Positions 8,694 through 18,782 of a DNA stretch of 64,000 bases are shown here, piece by piece. The stretch lies in NCBI RefSeq assembly GCF_014266025.1, contig NZ_JACMYC010000004.1, positions 248,001 through 312,000 on the forward strand. Direction: 5' to 3'. Below the pieces are notes generated by a model. It saw only the letters and a program-made list of their open reading frames with translations, was not told where the DNA came from and made no database searches. The position numbers and the translations under genes are program-made. This DNA is from Nocardioides deserti. GTDB taxonomy: Bacteria > Actinomycetota > Actinomycetes > Propionibacteriales > Nocardioidaceae. Position 1 is the first letter of the stretch. Every line of letters starts with the position of its first letter.

Positions 8694-8699
8694 TAGCGT
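8694..8699 (+). promoter_or_regulatory. Candidate -10 element of the FAD oxidoreductase gene (leaderless type)
   Basis: TAGCGT is followed by 6 nt and the GTG start at 8706. No ribosome binding site is visible. Confidence 0.55.
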
Positions 8700-8705
8700 G
8701 CGCGC

Positions 8706-10814
8706 GTGAACCAGTCCTTCCCCGCCCTGATGTCGCCCGGCCGGATCGGCCCGATGGAGCTGCGCAACCGCATCGTGCTGCCGGCGATGGACATGAACGT
8801 GTCCGAGGACGGCGAGATCGAGGAGCGGGAGGTCGCGCACTACGCCGCGCGGGCCGCCGGCGGCGCCGGCCTGGTGATCACCGGCGCCTGCGCGATCGCG
8901 TTCCCGCACGGCGCTGCCTCGACCAAGGAGCCGGGCCTTTCTGAGGACCGGTTCGTGCCGGGCCTGCGCGCGCTCGCGGACGCCGTGCACGCCGCCGGCG
9001 CCAAGCTGTGCGTGCAGTCGACCCACCACGGCAAAGTCGCCCGCGTCGACACCGCGAACGACCGGCCGTTGCTCGCGCCGAGCCCGCCGACCGGCGGCTA
9101 CGACATGTCGGCCCTCGTCGACAGCACCCCCGACGAGCTGCGCCGGATGGCGTCCGCGACGGCGGGCAAGCACGCGACGTACCGCGAGATGACCCACGAC
9201 GACATCGCCTGGCTGGTCGCCACCTGGGCCGACGCCGCCGAGCGGGTCGCGCGGGCCGGTGCGGACGCGATCGAGGTGCACGTCGCGCACGGCTACATCC
9301 TCGGCGTCTTCCTCAACCGCCGCGACAACCGACGCACCGACGAGTACGGCGGCCCGCTGGCCAACCGCGCGCGGCTCGCCTGCGAGGTCGTCCGCGCCGT
9401 CAAGGACCGGGTCGGCGACCGGCTGGCCGTGCTGGTGCGGCTCGCGGGGGAGGAGTACGGCGAGGACGGCGGGCTCACCCTCGACGAGGCGGTCGAGGCG
9501 TCGGTGCTGCTCGAGGCGGCCGGCGCCGATGCGATCCACGTGACCGGCTGGGGCCGCAACCCGTTCGACAACTTCACCGACGGCCCGCTGCCCGCGCAGG
9601 TCGGCGCGTACCTCGACAACGCCGCCGCCGTCCGCGCCCGGGTCGGCGTGCCGGTGATCGCGGTCGGCCGGGTGCTGCCGGAGGTCGCCGAGGAGGCGAT
9701 CGCGGCCGGGCGCGTCGACTTCGCCGCCATGGGCCGCCAGCTGCTGGCCGACCCCGAGCTGCCGAACAAGCTGCGCGACGGTCGCGCCGAGCAGGTGCGG
9801 CCCTGCATCAACTGCTACCTCTGCGTGGCCGAGAACTTCTTCGACGACACCCCCTTCTGCGCGGTCAACCCGGCGCTGGGCAACGAGACGCTGCTCCCGC
9901 TGCGACCGGCCTCCGCGACCAAGCACGTGATGGTCGTCGGCGCCGGTCCGGCCGGGCTGGAGAGCGCGCGGCTGCTGGCCGAGCGGGGCCACCGGGTCAC
10001 GGTGGTCGACCGGTCCGACCGCCTCGGCGGGACGCTGTGGTTCTCCGCGCTCACCACCCCCGACAACGAGCGGCTGCTGCGCTGGCACGAGGCGGAGGTC
10101 GCGCGGCTCGGGATCGCGGTGCGTCTCCGCACGACCGCGACGGTCGAGTCCGTGCGCGCCTTGCGACCCGACCACGTCGTCGTCGCGACCGGCGCCGTGC
10201 GGCCGCGACCGGACCTCCCCGGCGGCGACCTGCCGCACGTCCACACCGGCGACACCCTGCGCGCGCTGCTCCTCGGCACGGCCACCGCCGGCGAGGGCGG
10301 TGCCGTCCTGCGCACCCTCGGGCGTCTCGGCCGCGCCTCGGGCATCACCCGCTCGCCGGAGGCGGTACGCCGCCTGACCCGCCGCTTCCTGCCCGTCGGC
10401 AAGGACGTCGTGGTGATCGGTGGCTCGTTGGTCGGTCTGGAGCTCGCGGAGTTCCTCGCCGAGCGCGGTCGCCGCGTCACGCTCCTGCACGAGGGCCGCC
10501 AGCTCGGCCTGCCGATGGCGATGCCGCGACGCTGGACGGCCGTGAAGGCTGCCGGTGCCCACGGCGTCGACCTCCACCGCCAGGCGGTCGTCACCCGGAT
10601 CACCGAGTCCGCGGTCGAGTGGACCGAGGGCGAGCGCTCGTTCTCAGCCGCCGCCGACCTCGTCGTGCACGCCGACGGGACCTGCGCCGGCTCCCCGCTC
10701 GCCGACGAGCTGCGCGTGGCCGGGTTCGCCGTCGACGTCGTCGGCGACGCCGCCGACGTCGGCTACATCCACGGCGCCGTCCACTCCGCCTGGGAGGTCG
10801 CGACCGTCCTCTGA
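8706..10814 (+). CDS. FMN/FAD-dependent oxidoreductase, 2,4-dienoyl-CoA reductase-like
   Basis: A 702-residue multidomain flavoprotein. Residues 1-360 form an Old Yellow Enzyme-type FMN barrel ([25 protein letters not shown] is the diagnostic stretch). Cysteines at 367, 370, 373 and near 385 fit the 4Fe-4S cluster site of the FadH/trimethylamine-dehydrogenase family. The C-terminal half has two Rossmann signatures (VGAGPAGLE near 415, [10 protein letters not shown] near 565) for FAD and NAD(P)H. Electrons would pass from NAD(P)H through FAD and Fe-S to FMN and an enone substrate. Neighbours give no substrate hint; FadH-like dienoyl-CoA reduction is one possibility. Confidence 0.85.
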   Translation: MNQSFPALMSPGRIGPMELRNRIVLPAMDMNVSEDGEIEEREVAHYAARAAGGAGLVITGACAIAFPHGAASTKEPGLSEDRFVPGLRALADAVHAAGAKLCVQSTHHGKVARVDTANDRPLLAPSPPTGGYDMSALVDSTPDELRRMASATAGKHATYREMTHDDIAWLVATWADAAERVARAGADAIEVHVAHGYILGVFLNRRDNRRTDEYGGPLANRARLACEVVRAVKDRVGDRLAVLVRLAGEEYGEDGGLTLDEAVEASVLLEAAGADAIHVTGWGRNPFDNFTDGPLPAQVGAYLDNAAAVRARVGVPVIAVGRVLPEVAEEAIAAGRVDFAAMGRQLLADPELPNKLRDGRAEQVRPCINCYLCVAENFFDDTPFCAVNPALGNETLLPLRPASATKHVMVVGAGPAGLESARLLAERGHRVTVVDRSDRLGGTLWFSALTTPDNERLLRWHEAEVARLGIAVRLRTTATVESVRALRPDHVVVATGAVRPRPDLPGGDLPHVHTGDTLRALLLGTATAGEGGAVLRTLGRLGRASGITRSPEAVRRLTRRFLPVGKDVVVIGGSLVGLELAEFLAERGRRVTLLHEGRQLGLPMAMPRRWTAVKAAGAHGVDLHRQAVVTRITESAVEWTEGERSFSAAADLVVHADGTCAGSPLADELRVAGFAVDVVGDAADVGYIHGAVHSAWEVATVL

Positions 10815-10878
10815 GGTCCAGGCGCCGGCCTGTGGAGAGCCGGGTGCGCTGCGGCTCATCCTGGGCGACCGTGGGGGC

Positions 10879-11763
10879 GTGACGGAGTCGGTGGTGGAGG
10901 TCCTCGAGCGGCTGGGTGGCACGGCCACCCGCGCCCAGCTCGTCGCCCTCACCTCCCGCGCGGAGGTGGAGCGAGCGATCGCCGGTGGCGACCTCGCCCG
11001 CCTGGCGCGTGGCCGTTGGGCGCTGCCGCAGGTCGACGAGGCCCGAGCCGCCGCCCACCGGCTCACCGGCGTCGTCTCCCACACAAGTGCCGCGCTGCTG
11101 CACGGCTGGTCGGTGGCGACCAGGCCGGACCGACCGCACGTCACTGTCGGTCGGCGCCGACGAAGCACCGGCGCAGCTCGCGTCCACCTCCACTGGGCGG
11201 ACGTGACCGCCGAGGAGCGTACACAGGGGGCGACGAGCAAGGACCGCACGCTGCTGGACTGCGCCCGGTCGCTGCCGTTCGCCGACGCCCTCGCGGTCGC
11301 CGACTCGGCGCTGCGCGACGGATTCGCGCCCGGCCACCTTCGAGCGCTGGCCGATGCGGCGCGAGGAGCCGGCGCCGCACGCGTGCGACGAGTGGCGCAG
11401 CACGCGAGCCCGCTGGCGGCGAACCCGTTCGAGTCGGTGCTCCGCGCCATCGCGCTGGAGGTCGACGGCCTGGTGGTCGAGCCGCAGGTCGAGGTCTGGG
11501 AGCCGGCGTTCCTCGGGCGCGTCGACCTGGCGGACCGCCGCCTTCGGATCGTTCTCGAGGCCGACTCCTTCGCCTGGCACGGCGGCCGCGACCAGCTCGC
11601 CAGCGACTGCCGCCGCTACAACGGTCTGGCGGTCCACGGGTGGTTGGTTCTGCGCTTCTCGTGGGAGGACGTGATGTTCCACCGCGCGGACGTCCTGCGA
11701 GTGCTCCAGGCCGCCGTCGACCAGCGGGCAGAAGTCCGTTGCGCGTCCTGCCGCGCCGCTTGA
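10879..11763 (+). CDS. AbiEi-like/DUF559 endonuclease-fold protein
   Basis: A 294-residue protein of a family very common in high-GC actinobacteria. The N-terminus (residues 1-60) resembles the winged-helix AbiEi antitoxin domain (VLERLGGTATRAQLVALTSR..VERAIAGGDLARLARGRWALP). The C-terminus (about 195-290) is a Vsr/DUF559-like restriction-endonuclease fold with RLRIVLEADSFAWHG and HGWLVLRFSWEDV. GTG at 10879 is chosen because the AbiEi-like segment begins there; an open frame upstream overlaps the preceding gene. No partner toxin gene is adjacent. The function of such stand-alone copies is unknown. Its last codons lie in an inverted repeat (11725-11791). Confidence 0.75.
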   Translation: MTESVVEVLERLGGTATRAQLVALTSRAEVERAIAGGDLARLARGRWALPQVDEARAAAHRLTGVVSHTSAALLHGWSVATRPDRPHVTVGRRRRSTGAARVHLHWADVTAEERTQGATSKDRTLLDCARSLPFADALAVADSALRDGFAPGHLRALADAARGAGAARVRRVAQHASPLAANPFESVLRAIALEVDGLVVEPQVEVWEPAFLGRVDLADRRLRIVLEADSFAWHGGRDQLASDCRRYNGLAVHGWLVLRFSWEDVMFHRADVLRVLQAAVDQRAEVRCASCRAA

Positions 11764-11791
11764 GCCGATCGCTCCATCGGACTTCTGCCCG
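11725..11791. repeat. Inverted repeat spanning a gene 3' end
   Basis: CGGGCAGAAGTCCG (11725-11738) is perfectly complementary to CGGACTTCTGCCCG (11778-11791). The left arm encodes residues near the C-terminus of the AbiEi/DUF559 gene and the right arm lies 15 nt after its stop. It could act as a terminator or be an inserted palindromic element that donated the C-terminal codons. Confidence 0.85.
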
Positions 11792-11814
11792 TCCGTCGAC
11801 GAGCGAGGAACCGA

Positions 11815-12036
11815 TTGGCGGGGTCGAGCAGCGGCGCCGTACCCTGGGACCACAGGCGTTCGAGCCGTCATCAGCGGCGAGCCTCCGGAAGAACGGGACG
11901 CGAGTCCTCAGTAGAACCGGACGGGTGGGCCCGTCACAGCCGCAGCAGAGCGGTCGTCCAGCAGCACCGGGCGGCAAGCAGGGTGGTACCGCGGTCCGAC
12001 CGGATCGTCCCTGTGGTTTCGAGAAGGATCACCCCC
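11815..12036 (+). promoter_or_regulatory. T-box riboswitch, tRNA-Ile sensing, ileS leader
   Basis: The hallmark T-box AGGGTGGTACCGCG is present at 11980-11993, upstream of ileS. The bulge in it pairs with the NCCA end of uncharged tRNA. An upstream hairpin GCCG/CGGC (11864-11867 with 11875-11878) exposes TCATCAG with a central ATC (11870-11872), a candidate Ile specifier, in a short stem I as known for actinobacterial ileS leaders. No U-tract terminator follows. The AGGAG site (12045-12049) lies close downstream, so control is probably translational, as established for this group. Boundaries are approximate. Confidence 0.85.
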
Positions 12037-12058
12037 GAAGCTGCAGGAGCAACCCGAA

Positions 12059-15000
12059 ATGACGTACCCGAAGGTCTCCACCTCCGAGAGCGGCGTGCCG
12101 TCCACCCCGCGGTTCCCTGCGATCGAGGAGCGGGTGCTGGCCTACTGGGACGCCGACGGCACCTTCCAGGCGAGCATCGACCAGCGCGACCCGGGCGCGG
12201 ACGCGAGCAACGAGTTCGTCTTCTACGACGGCCCGCCGTTCGCCAACGGGCTGCCGCACTACGGCCACCTGCTCACCGGCTACGTCAAGGACATCGTCCC
12301 GCGCTACCAGACGATGCGCGGCAAGCGCGTCGAGCGCCGCTTCGGCTGGGACACCCACGGCCTGCCCGCCGAGCTCGAGGCGATGCGCCTCAACGGCATC
12401 AAGACCACCGACGAGATCGTCGAGATGGGCATCGACCGGTTCAACGAGGCGTGCCGCGAGTCGGTCATGAAGTACACCGGCGAGTGGCGCGAGTACGTCA
12501 CCCGCCAGGCGCGCTGGGTCGACTTCGACCGCGACTACCGGACCATGAACCCGGAGTACATGGAGTCGGTCATCTGGGCGTTCAAGCGCCTGCACGACAA
12601 GGGCCTGGTCTACGAGGGCTTCCGCGTGCTGCCCTACTGCTGGAACGACGAGACGCCGCTGTCCAACCACGAGCTGCGCATGGACGACGACGTCTACCAG
12701 AACCGCCAGGACCCGGCCGTCACCGTCGGCTACGACATCACCTCCGACCACGAGCTCAAGGGCGCCAAGCTCCTCGTCTGGACGACCACGCCGTGGACGC
12801 TCCCGAGCAACCTCGCGGTCATGGTCGGCTCTGACATCGACTACGTCGCGGTCGAGGCCGACGGGGTGCGCTACGTGCTCGCCGAGGCGCGACTGGGTGC
12901 CTACGCCCGCGAGCTCGGAGAGACCCCCGAGGTCGTGTGGCGCGGGAAGGGCACCGAGCTGCTCGGGCTGACCTACGCCCCGCCGTTCTCCTACTACCTC
13001 GGCCACGAGCGGGCCTTCCGCGTCGTGCCCGCCGACGACGCCGTCACGACCACCGACGGCACCGGGCTGGTGCACACCGCCGGCGCGTTCGGTGAGGTCG
13101 ACAAGGAGGTCACCGACCGCGAGGGCATCGAGCCGGTCATGCCGGTCGGCAAGGACGGCCGGTTCACCCACCCGGTCGCGGAGTACGCCGGCATGCAGGT
13201 CTTCGACGCCAACCCGCACGTCATCGACCACCTGAAGGCCGCGACCCGAGGCGAGACCGGCGAGGCCGCCGGCGCCGTCACGCCGGGCACGGTGCTGCTG
13301 CGCCGCGAGACCTACGACCACTCCTACCCGCACTGCTGGCGCTGCCGCGAACCCCTCATCTACAAGGGCGTCTCGTCGTGGTTCGTCGAGGTGACCGCGA
13401 TCAAGGAGCGGATGCTCGAGCTCAACCAGCAGATCCGCTGGGTGCCCGACCACATCCAGGACGGCCAGTTCGGCAAGTGGCTGGCCAACGCCCGCGACTG
13501 GTCGATCACCCGCAACCGGTTCTGGGGCAGCCCGGTCCCGGTGTGGAAGAGCGACGACCCGGCGTACCCCCGTCTCGACGTCTACGGCTCCTTCGAGGAG
13601 CTCGAGCGCGACTTCGGCACGCTGCCGCGCAACAAGGACGGCGAGCCCGACCTCCACCGGCCGTACGTCGACGAGCTGGTCCGCCAGAACCCCGACGACC
13701 CGACCGGGAAGTCGATGATGCGACGCGTCCCGGACGTGCTCGACGTGTGGTTCGACTCGGGGTCGATGAGCTTCGCGCAGAACCACTACCCGTTCGAGAA
13801 CGCCGAGTGGTTCGACGGCACCGCGCCCGAGGACGGCGGGAAGAAGGGCCACTTCCCGGGCGACTTCATCGTCGAGTACATCGGCCAGACGCGCGGCTGG
13901 TTCTACACCCTGCACGTCCTGGCGACGGCACTGTTCGACAAGCCGGCGTTCCAGTCGTGCATCAGCCACGGCATCGTGCTGGGCAGCGACGGCAACAAGA
14001 TGAGCAAGTCGCTGCGCAACTACCCCGACGTGCGCGAGGTCTTCGAGCGCGACGGCGCCGACGCGATGCGCTGGTTCCTCATGTCGAGCCCGATCCTGCG
14101 CGGCGGCAACCTGGTCGTCACCGAGCAGGGCATCCGCGACTCGGTGCGCCAGGTGATGATCCCGCTGTGGAACAGCTGGTACTTCTTCCAGCTCTACGCC
14201 AACGCCGCCAACGACGGCCAGGGGTACGCCGCGCAGTGGTCGACCGACTCCAAGGACCCGCTCGACCGCTACCTCCTCGCGAAGCTGCGGCAGTACGTCG
14301 AGGCGATGACCGCGCAGCTCGACGAGTACGCCGTCGCCGATGCGTGCGAGACGACGCGGTCGTTCCTCGACGTGCTGACCAACTGGTACATCCGTCGCTC
14401 GCGCGACCGCTTCTGGGGTGACTCCACCGAGGCCTTCGACACCCTCTACACGGTGCTCGAGGTGGCCTGCCGGACCGTCGCCCCGCTGCTGCCGCTGACC
14501 ACCGAGGAGGTGTGGCGCGGGCTGACCGGCGAGCGGTCGGTGCACCTGGCCGACTGGCCGGACGCGTCCGCGCTGCCGGCCGACGACGCGCTGGTCGCCG
14601 CGATGGACCAGGTCCGCGAGGTCTGCTCGGCCACGTCCGCCCTGCGCAAGGCGGGCAACCTGCGCAACCGGCTGCCGCTGTCGACGCTGACGGTGGTCGT
14701 CGACGACCCGGCCGCGCTGGCCGGGTTCGAGGGGATCGTGGCCGACGAGGTCAACGTCAAGCAGGTGCGCCTGCTCGCCGCAGACTCCGACGAGGCGGCG
14801 TCGTACGGCGTGGAGCAGAAGCTGACCGTCAACGCCCGTGCCGCCGGCCCCCGGCTCGGCAAGGACGTGCAGGTGGCGATCAAGGGCTCGAAGACCGGCG
14901 ACTGGTCGGTGGCCGAGGACGGCACCGTGACCTCGGGTGGACTGGCGCTGCAGGAGGGGGAGTACACCCTGGAGACCGTCGTCGGGTCGGCCGACGCCGA

Positions 15001-15292
15001 CTCCGCGACCGGCGTGCTCCGCAGCGGCGGATTCGTCGTGCTCGACACGGCGGTCACCCCGGAGCTGGCAGCCGAGGGCCTCGCCCGCGACCTGGTCCGC
15101 CAGGTGCAGCAGGCCCGCCGCGACGCCGGCCTCGAGGTCTCCGACCGGATCGCGCTCACCGTGGCCGGGTCGACGGACGTGCTCGCCGCCGCCGAGACGC
15201 ACCGCGATCTGCTGACCTCCGAGACGCTCGCCACCTCGCTCGACCTGGTCGCCGGCGACGGCGAGCCGCAGGTGACGGTCGCGAAGGCCTGA
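12059..15292 (+). CDS. ileS: Isoleucyl-tRNA synthetase
   Basis: A 1,077-residue class I synthetase that charges tRNA-Ile and edits misactivated valine. The HIGH motif appears as HYGH ([16 protein letters not shown], near residue 62) and KMSKS as NKMSKSLRN near residue 647. Between them lies the CP1 editing domain; the anticodon-binding helical domain follows from about 700. The length and long C-terminal extension fit the eukaryote-like (type 2) IleS found in many actinobacteria. ATG at 12059 has AGGAG 9 nt upstream, which the T-box leader can occlude. The TGA lies in a 14-bp palindrome shared with the convergent gene. Confidence 0.96.
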   Translation: MTYPKVSTSESGVPSTPRFPAIEERVLAYWDADGTFQASIDQRDPGADASNEFVFYDGPPFANGLPHYGHLLTGYVKDIVPRYQTMRGKRVERRFGWDTHGLPAELEAMRLNGIKTTDEIVEMGIDRFNEACRESVMKYTGEWREYVTRQARWVDFDRDYRTMNPEYMESVIWAFKRLHDKGLVYEGFRVLPYCWNDETPLSNHELRMDDDVYQNRQDPAVTVGYDITSDHELKGAKLLVWTTTPWTLPSNLAVMVGSDIDYVAVEADGVRYVLAEARLGAYARELGETPEVVWRGKGTELLGLTYAPPFSYYLGHERAFRVVPADDAVTTTDGTGLVHTAGAFGEVDKEVTDREGIEPVMPVGKDGRFTHPVAEYAGMQVFDANPHVIDHLKAATRGETGEAAGAVTPGTVLLRRETYDHSYPHCWRCREPLIYKGVSSWFVEVTAIKERMLELNQQIRWVPDHIQDGQFGKWLANARDWSITRNRFWGSPVPVWKSDDPAYPRLDVYGSFEELERDFGTLPRNKDGEPDLHRPYVDELVRQNPDDPTGKSMMRRVPDVLDVWFDSGSMSFAQNHYPFENAEWFDGTAPEDGGKKGHFPGDFIVEYIGQTRGWFYTLHVLATALFDKPAFQSCISHGIVLGSDGNKMSKSLRNYPDVREVFERDGADAMRWFLMSSPILRGGNLVVTEQGIRDSVRQVMIPLWNSWYFFQLYANAANDGQGYAAQWSTDSKDPLDRYLLAKLRQYVEAMTAQLDEYAVADACETTRSFLDVLTNWYIRRSRDRFWGDSTEAFDTLYTVLEVACRTVAPLLPLTTEEVWRGLTGERSVHLADWPDASALPADDALVAAMDQVREVCSATSALRKAGNLRNRLPLSTLTVVVDDPAALAGFEGIVADEVNVKQVRLLAADSDEAASYGVEQKLTVNARAAGPRLGKDVQVAIKGSKTGDWSVAEDGTVTSGGLALQEGEYTLETVVGSADADSATGVLRSGGFVVLDTAVTPELAAEGLARDLVRQVQQARRDAGLEVSDRIALTVAGSTDVLAAAETHRDLLTSETLATSLDLVAGDGEPQVTVAKA

Positions 15293-15299
15293 TCAGGCC
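15286..15299. terminator. Palindrome carrying the stop codons of two convergent genes
   Basis: GGCCTGATCAGGCC is a perfect 14-bp palindrome. It holds the ileS TGA (15290-15292) and the abutting minus-strand stop of the next gene (15293-15295). Because it has no loop it is a weak hairpin, so a terminator role is only possible. Confidence 0.4.
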
Positions 15300-16144
15300 G
15301 AGAGGCCGAGCCGGGTGGCCATCCGGTCGAGGCTGGCGAGGACCTCGTCCTCGGACTTGTCGGGGACGCCCCAGATGAGCTCGGTGCAGCCGGCCTCGGC
15401 CCAGGCGGCGAGGTCGGCGGGGTCGGGCTTGAAGGCGATGAGGACGCGGATGTCCGGGGCGCCGCCGCGACCGGCCTCGGCCCACGCCTTCTTCAGCGCC
15501 TCGATGTTGCCGAGGACGTCCTGCTGGGTGGGGGTGGTCATCCAGCCGTCGGCGTTCTCCGCGATCCAGCGGAACGTCTTGGGCCCGCCGCCGGCGCCGA
15601 TGATGAGCGGCACGTGCGCCTGGACGGGCTTGGGATAGGCCCAGGACGGCCCGAACGACACGAACTGCCCGTCGTACGACGCCTCCTCCTGCGTCCACAG
15701 GGCCCGCATCGCCTCGACGTACTCCCGCAGCACCGTGCGGCGCTTGCCCGGCGGGACGGCGTGGTCCTCCAGCTCGTCGGTGTTCCAGCCGAAGCCGGCG
15801 CCGATGGTGACGCGGCCGCCGGAGAGGTGGTCGAGGGTGGCGATCTGCTTGGCCAGCGTGATCGGGTCGGACTCGACGGGCAGGGCGACGGCGGTCGACA
15901 GCCGGATCCGCGTGGTGACCGCCGCGGCGGTGGCCAGCGAGATCCACGGGTCGAGGGTGCGGAGGTAACGGTCGTCGGGCAGCGTCTCGTCGCCGGTGCC
16001 GGGGTGGGCGGCGGTCCGCTTGACCGGGATGTGGGTGTGCTCGGGGACGTAGATCGTGTCGAACCCACGCTCCTCGCCCGCCTTCGCGAGGGCGGCCGGG
16101 GTGATGCCGCGGTCGGAGGTGAAGAGGACGAGGCCGTTGCGCAT
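15293..16144 (-). CDS. LLM-class F420-dependent oxidoreductase
   Basis: A 283-residue luciferase-like monooxygenase family protein (TIM barrel) expected to use coenzyme F420 or FMN. Characteristic segments include YVPEHTHIP (residues about 32-40), a [16 protein letters not shown] stretch near 105 and a phosphate-binding-like [16 protein letters not shown] near 180, as in actinobacterial TIGR03619-type F420 enzymes. ATG at 16144 follows minus-strand TAGTCT by 7 nt (leaderless type). An upstream in-frame extension lacks homologous sequence. Substrate unknown. The gene abuts ileS tail to tail. Confidence 0.85.
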   Translation of the reverse strand: MRNGLVLFTSDRGITPAALAKAGEERGFDTIYVPEHTHIPVKRTAAHPGTGDETLPDDRYLRTLDPWISLATAAAVTTRIRLSTAVALPVESDPITLAKQIATLDHLSGGRVTIGAGFGWNTDELEDHAVPPGKRRTVLREYVEAMRALWTQEEASYDGQFVSFGPSWAYPKPVQAHVPLIIGAGGGPKTFRWIAENADGWMTTPTQQDVLGNIEALKKAWAEAGRGGAPDIRVLIAFKPDPADLAAWAEAGCTELIWGVPDKSEDEVLASLDRMATRLGLSA

Positions 16145-16151
16145 GGGCCTG

Positions 16152-16157
16152 AGACTA
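16152..16157 (-). promoter_or_regulatory. Candidate -10 element of the LLM oxidoreductase gene (leaderless type)
   Basis: Minus-strand TAGTCT (16157 to 16152) is 7 nt before the ATG at 16144. Confidence 0.5.
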
Positions 16158-16217
16158 GAACGTGTTCCACCTGTGGTGGAAGGGCGGCGGTCGCGGCCCG
16201 GCTGCTTGGATGGAGGC

Positions 16218-17300
16218 ATGGCCACCCTCGACCTCTCGCTGGACGTCGTCTCGCTCACCGCGGCCCTCGTCGACATCGAGTCCGTCAGCCGCGACGAAGC
16301 CGAGATCGCCGACGCCGTCGAGGCGGCCCTGCGCCCGCTCGAGCACCTCGAGGTGGTGCGCCACGGGCACACGGTGGTCGCCCGCACCGACCTCGGTCGC
16401 GGCGAGCGGGTCGTCATCGCCGGCCACCTCGACACCGTCCCGGTCAACGACAACCTGCCCAGCCGGCTCGAGGACGGCGTGCTGCACGGCCTCGGCACCT
16501 GCGACATGAAGGGCGGTGACGCGGTCATCCTGAAGCTCGCCGCCACGGTGCCCGAGCCGGTGCGGGACGTGACCTACGTCCTCTACGAGGCCGAGGAGAT
16601 CGACGCGACGTACAACGGCCTCCGCCTGCTCGCCGAGGCCCGCCCGGACCTGATGGCGGCCGACTTCGCGATCCTGATGGAACCTTCGAACGCGTCGGTC
16701 GAGGCCGGCTGCCAGGGCACGCTGCGCGTCGAGGTCCGCACCACCGGCGAGCGCGCGCACTCCGCCCGCTCCTGGCGCGGGGTCAATGCCATCCACGGCG
16801 CCGCCGAGGTGCTCAACCGGCTCGCGGCCTACGAGCCGCGGCGGCCGGTGATCGACGGGCTGGAGTACCACGAGGGCCTCAACGCCGTCCGCATCTCCGG
16901 CGGCGTCGCCGGCAACGTCGTCCCCGACGAGTGCGTCGTCGAGGTCAACTTCCGCTTCGCGCCGGACCGCTCGGAGGCGGAGGCGGAGGCGTTCGTCCGC
17001 GAGTTCTTCGAGGGGTACGACGTCCGGCTGACCGACATGTCGCCGGGCGCGCTGCCGGGGCTCGACCGGCCGGCCGCGAAGGCGTTCGTCGAGGCGGTCG
17101 GCGGTCGGGTCGCGCCGAAGTTCGGCTGGACCGACGTCGCCCGGTTCACCGCGCTGGGCGTGCCGGCGGTCAACTTCGGCCCCGGCGACCCGCTCTACGC
17201 CCACAAGCAGGACGAGCACGTGCCGGTCGCGGACATCGAGCGCTGCGAGCGGCAGCTGCGGGCGTGGCTGACGAGCGCGGCAGGAGAGGTGGACGCATGA
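16218..17300 (+). CDS. dapE: Succinyl-diaminopimelate desuccinylase
   Basis: A 360-residue M20 family metallohydrolase that removes succinate from N-succinyl-LL-DAP to give LL-DAP for peptidoglycan and lysine. Visible metal and catalytic motifs are AGHLDTVP (His and Asp), [17 protein letters not shown] with the catalytic and metal Glu pair, ILMEPS, and the late YAHKQDEH His. The dimerisation lid sits between about 175 and 285. ATG at 16218 is chosen because the conserved protein begins there; GGAGG ends only 1 nt before it and TTGGAT lies 6 nt upstream, so the mRNA may be leaderless. Its TGA overlaps the next ATG as ATGA. Same order (dapE then LOG) as Rv1202-Rv1205. Confidence 0.92.
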   Translation: MATLDLSLDVVSLTAALVDIESVSRDEAEIADAVEAALRPLEHLEVVRHGHTVVARTDLGRGERVVIAGHLDTVPVNDNLPSRLEDGVLHGLGTCDMKGGDAVILKLAATVPEPVRDVTYVLYEAEEIDATYNGLRLLAEARPDLMAADFAILMEPSNASVEAGCQGTLRVEVRTTGERAHSARSWRGVNAIHGAAEVLNRLAAYEPRRPVIDGLEYHEGLNAVRISGGVAGNVVPDECVVEVNFRFAPDRSEAEAEAFVREFFEGYDVRLTDMSPGALPGLDRPAAKAFVEAVGGRVAPKFGWTDVARFTALGVPAVNFGPGDPLYAHKQDEHVPVADIERCERQLRAWLTSAAGEVDA

Positions 17301-18043
17301 GGTCGAAGTTCAAGGGCCCGGTCGTGCAGCGACGCGACCAGGTCGACGGCTCCACCACCGACCAGCGGCTGCTCGACTCCCGCGGCGACAGCGGTTGGTT
17401 GCACACGGATCCGTGGCGCGTCATGCGGATCCAGGCAGAGTTCGTCGAGGGGTTCGGCGCGCTGGCCGAGCTCGGGCCGGCGATCGCGGTGTTCGGCTCG
17501 GCCCGCACGCCCGTCGACCACCCGTCGTACGCCGCGGCGGAGGAGCTGGGCAGGCGGCTGGCCGAGGCGGGCTTCGCGGTGATCACCGGTGGCGGACCGG
17601 GGGCGATGGAGGCCGCCAACAAGGGCGCGAGCGAGGCGGGCGGGGTGAGCGTCGGGCTAGGCATCGAGCTGCCCTTCGAGACCGGGCTGAACGACTGGTC
17701 CGACGTCGGGATCAACTTCCGCTACTTCTTCGCCCGCAAGACGATGTTCGTGAAGTACTCCCAGGGCTTCGCCGTGCTGCCGGGCGGCGTCGGCACCCTC
17801 GACGAGCTGTTCGAGGCGATGACGCTCGTGCAGACCCGGAAGGTCACCAGCTTCCCGATCGTGCTGATCGGCACCGACTACTGGCGCGGGCTGGTCGACT
17901 GGTTGCGCGACACGGTCGCCGCCGAGGGCAAGATCGCGGTGGAGGACCTCGACATGCTGACGCTCACCGACGACCTCGACGAGGTCGTGGCGCTGATGCA
18001 GGCCGCGCGGGACGCGGATGCCGGGGAGGCGAGCGAGCGATGA
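17297..18043 (+). CDS. LOG family (TIGR00730 Rossmann) protein, probable nucleoside-5'-monophosphate phosphoribohydrolase
   Basis: A 248-residue protein with both LOG signatures: [14 protein letters not shown] near residue 97 and [12 protein letters not shown] near residue 160. Members cleave cytokinin riboside monophosphates or other nucleotide monophosphates to base and ribose-5-phosphate; the M. tuberculosis homolog Rv1205 does so. The N-terminal ~55 residues (starting [14 protein letters not shown]) are typical of the long actinobacterial form. ATG overlaps the dapE stop and the gene's own stop overlaps the next start (ATGA), so the three genes form a coupled operon. Confidence 0.88.
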   Translation: MRSKFKGPVVQRRDQVDGSTTDQRLLDSRGDSGWLHTDPWRVMRIQAEFVEGFGALAELGPAIAVFGSARTPVDHPSYAAAEELGRRLAEAGFAVITGGGPGAMEAANKGASEAGGVSVGLGIELPFETGLNDWSDVGINFRYFFARKTMFVKYSQGFAVLPGGVGTLDELFEAMTLVQTRKVTSFPIVLIGTDYWRGLVDWLRDTVAAEGKIAVEDLDMLTLTDDLDEVVALMQAARDADAGEASER

Positions 18044-18312
18044 TGTGGTTCTTCGCCGTCCTGGTCGTGCTCCTCATGGGCGGCATTGCCGCCGTGGCCG
18101 CCGGACGGGGCACGCCGATGAGCGAGGTCGAGCACGACCGCCTGGCCGTGGACCTGCCCGCCGACCGGCCGCTGACGGCCGAGGACCTGCGGCGCGTGCG
18201 GTTCCCGCTGGCGCTGCGGGGCTACCGGATGGCCGACGTCGACGCGCTGCTCGACCGGCTCGCACGCGAGCGGGACGCCGCGGACGTCCGTGGCGACGAC
18301 CACACGGCGTAG
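18040..18312 (+). CDS. Small membrane-anchored DivIVA-domain-like protein
   Basis: A 90-residue protein with a single N-terminal transmembrane helix ([21 protein letters not shown]). The soluble tail contains LRRVRFPLALRGYRMADVDALLDRL, the short DivIVA-like N-terminal motif common in actinobacterial cell-envelope proteins. It lacks the long coiled coil of full DivIVA/Wag31. It is translationally coupled to LOG (ATGATG at 18040; the second ATG at 18043 is an alternative). A role at the cell pole or septum is plausible but inferred. Confidence 0.75.
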   Translation: MMWFFAVLVVLLMGGIAAVAAGRGTPMSEVEHDRLAVDLPADRPLTAEDLRRVRFPLALRGYRMADVDALLDRLARERDAADVRGDDHTA

Positions 18313-18314
18313 GG

Positions 18315-18320
18315 CAGACT
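18315..18320 (+). promoter_or_regulatory. Candidate -10 element of the 18328 gene (leaderless type)
   Basis: CAGACT is followed by 7 nt and the GTG at 18328; no ribosome binding site is seen. Confidence 0.4.
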
Positions 18321-18327
18321 GCGCCGC

Positions 18328-18750
18328 GTGTCCAGCGAGGTCGTCGTCTACGTCCTGACCGCCCTCGGGGCCGTCGTGGTCGTGCTGACCCGGCTGCGCC
18401 TGCGCGGTGAGGGCGGCGCCGGCCGGCTCCGCGTTGGTCGCCGCCTGCTCGACCTGCACACCGGCGCCGGCGTCGCGGCGCTCGTCGTGTGGACCGTCTT
18501 CCTCCTCGCGCCGCCGGACTCGCCCCTCGGCGGGGACACCGTCGGCATCATCGGGCTCGGCTTCTGGTGGCTCCTGGTGGTGGCAGGGATCGGCATCCTC
18601 GTCCGCTGGCTGCCCAGCCGCGGCCGCCACGCGTCCGCCGGCGCCGAGGACTCCTGGTCCGAGGGGCCCGGCCTGTCGCTGCTCGCCCACCTCGGCACGC
18701 TGGCCGGCGTCTGCGTGCTGACCTGGGCCTACCTGACCTCCGTCGTCTGA
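18328..18750 (+). CDS. Four-helix membrane protein of unknown function
   Basis: A 140-residue protein with four predicted transmembrane helices (about residues 5-22, 48-63, 73-92 and 118-138). The loops are charged and include a SRGRHASAGAEDSWSEG segment. I recognise no catalytic motif. The GTG start follows a CAGACT hexamer by 7 nt. It lies between the dapE-LOG-DivIVA operon and a secreted peptidase, all on the plus strand, but its own promoter candidate suggests separate transcription. Confidence 0.7.
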   Translation: MSSEVVVYVLTALGAVVVVLTRLRLRGEGGAGRLRVGRRLLDLHTGAGVAALVVWTVFLLAPPDSPLGGDTVGIIGLGFWWLLVVAGIGILVRWLPSRGRHASAGAEDSWSEGPGLSLLAHLGTLAGVCVLTWAYLTSVV

Positions 18751-18782
18751 GTCGTCCGAGCCGCCGATCCCGAGGAGCGCCC

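Noticed and set aside
8616..10577. An N-terminal extension of dapD of about 650 codons
   Set aside because: The frame is open only because of GC bias. Homologous DapD sequence starts at the GTG at 8615, next to a plausible -10 element.
10879..11763. The AbiEi-like gene as half of a type IV toxin-antitoxin/abortive infection system
   Set aside because: No AbiEii-type nucleotidyltransferase toxin is adjacent, and the C-terminal DUF559 fold marks a stand-alone family frequent in actinobacteria.
12029..15202. A 1,057-codon open frame antisense to ileS
   Set aside because: Same cause: the sense strand encodes a full IleS with its signature motifs, and the antisense product has no family features.
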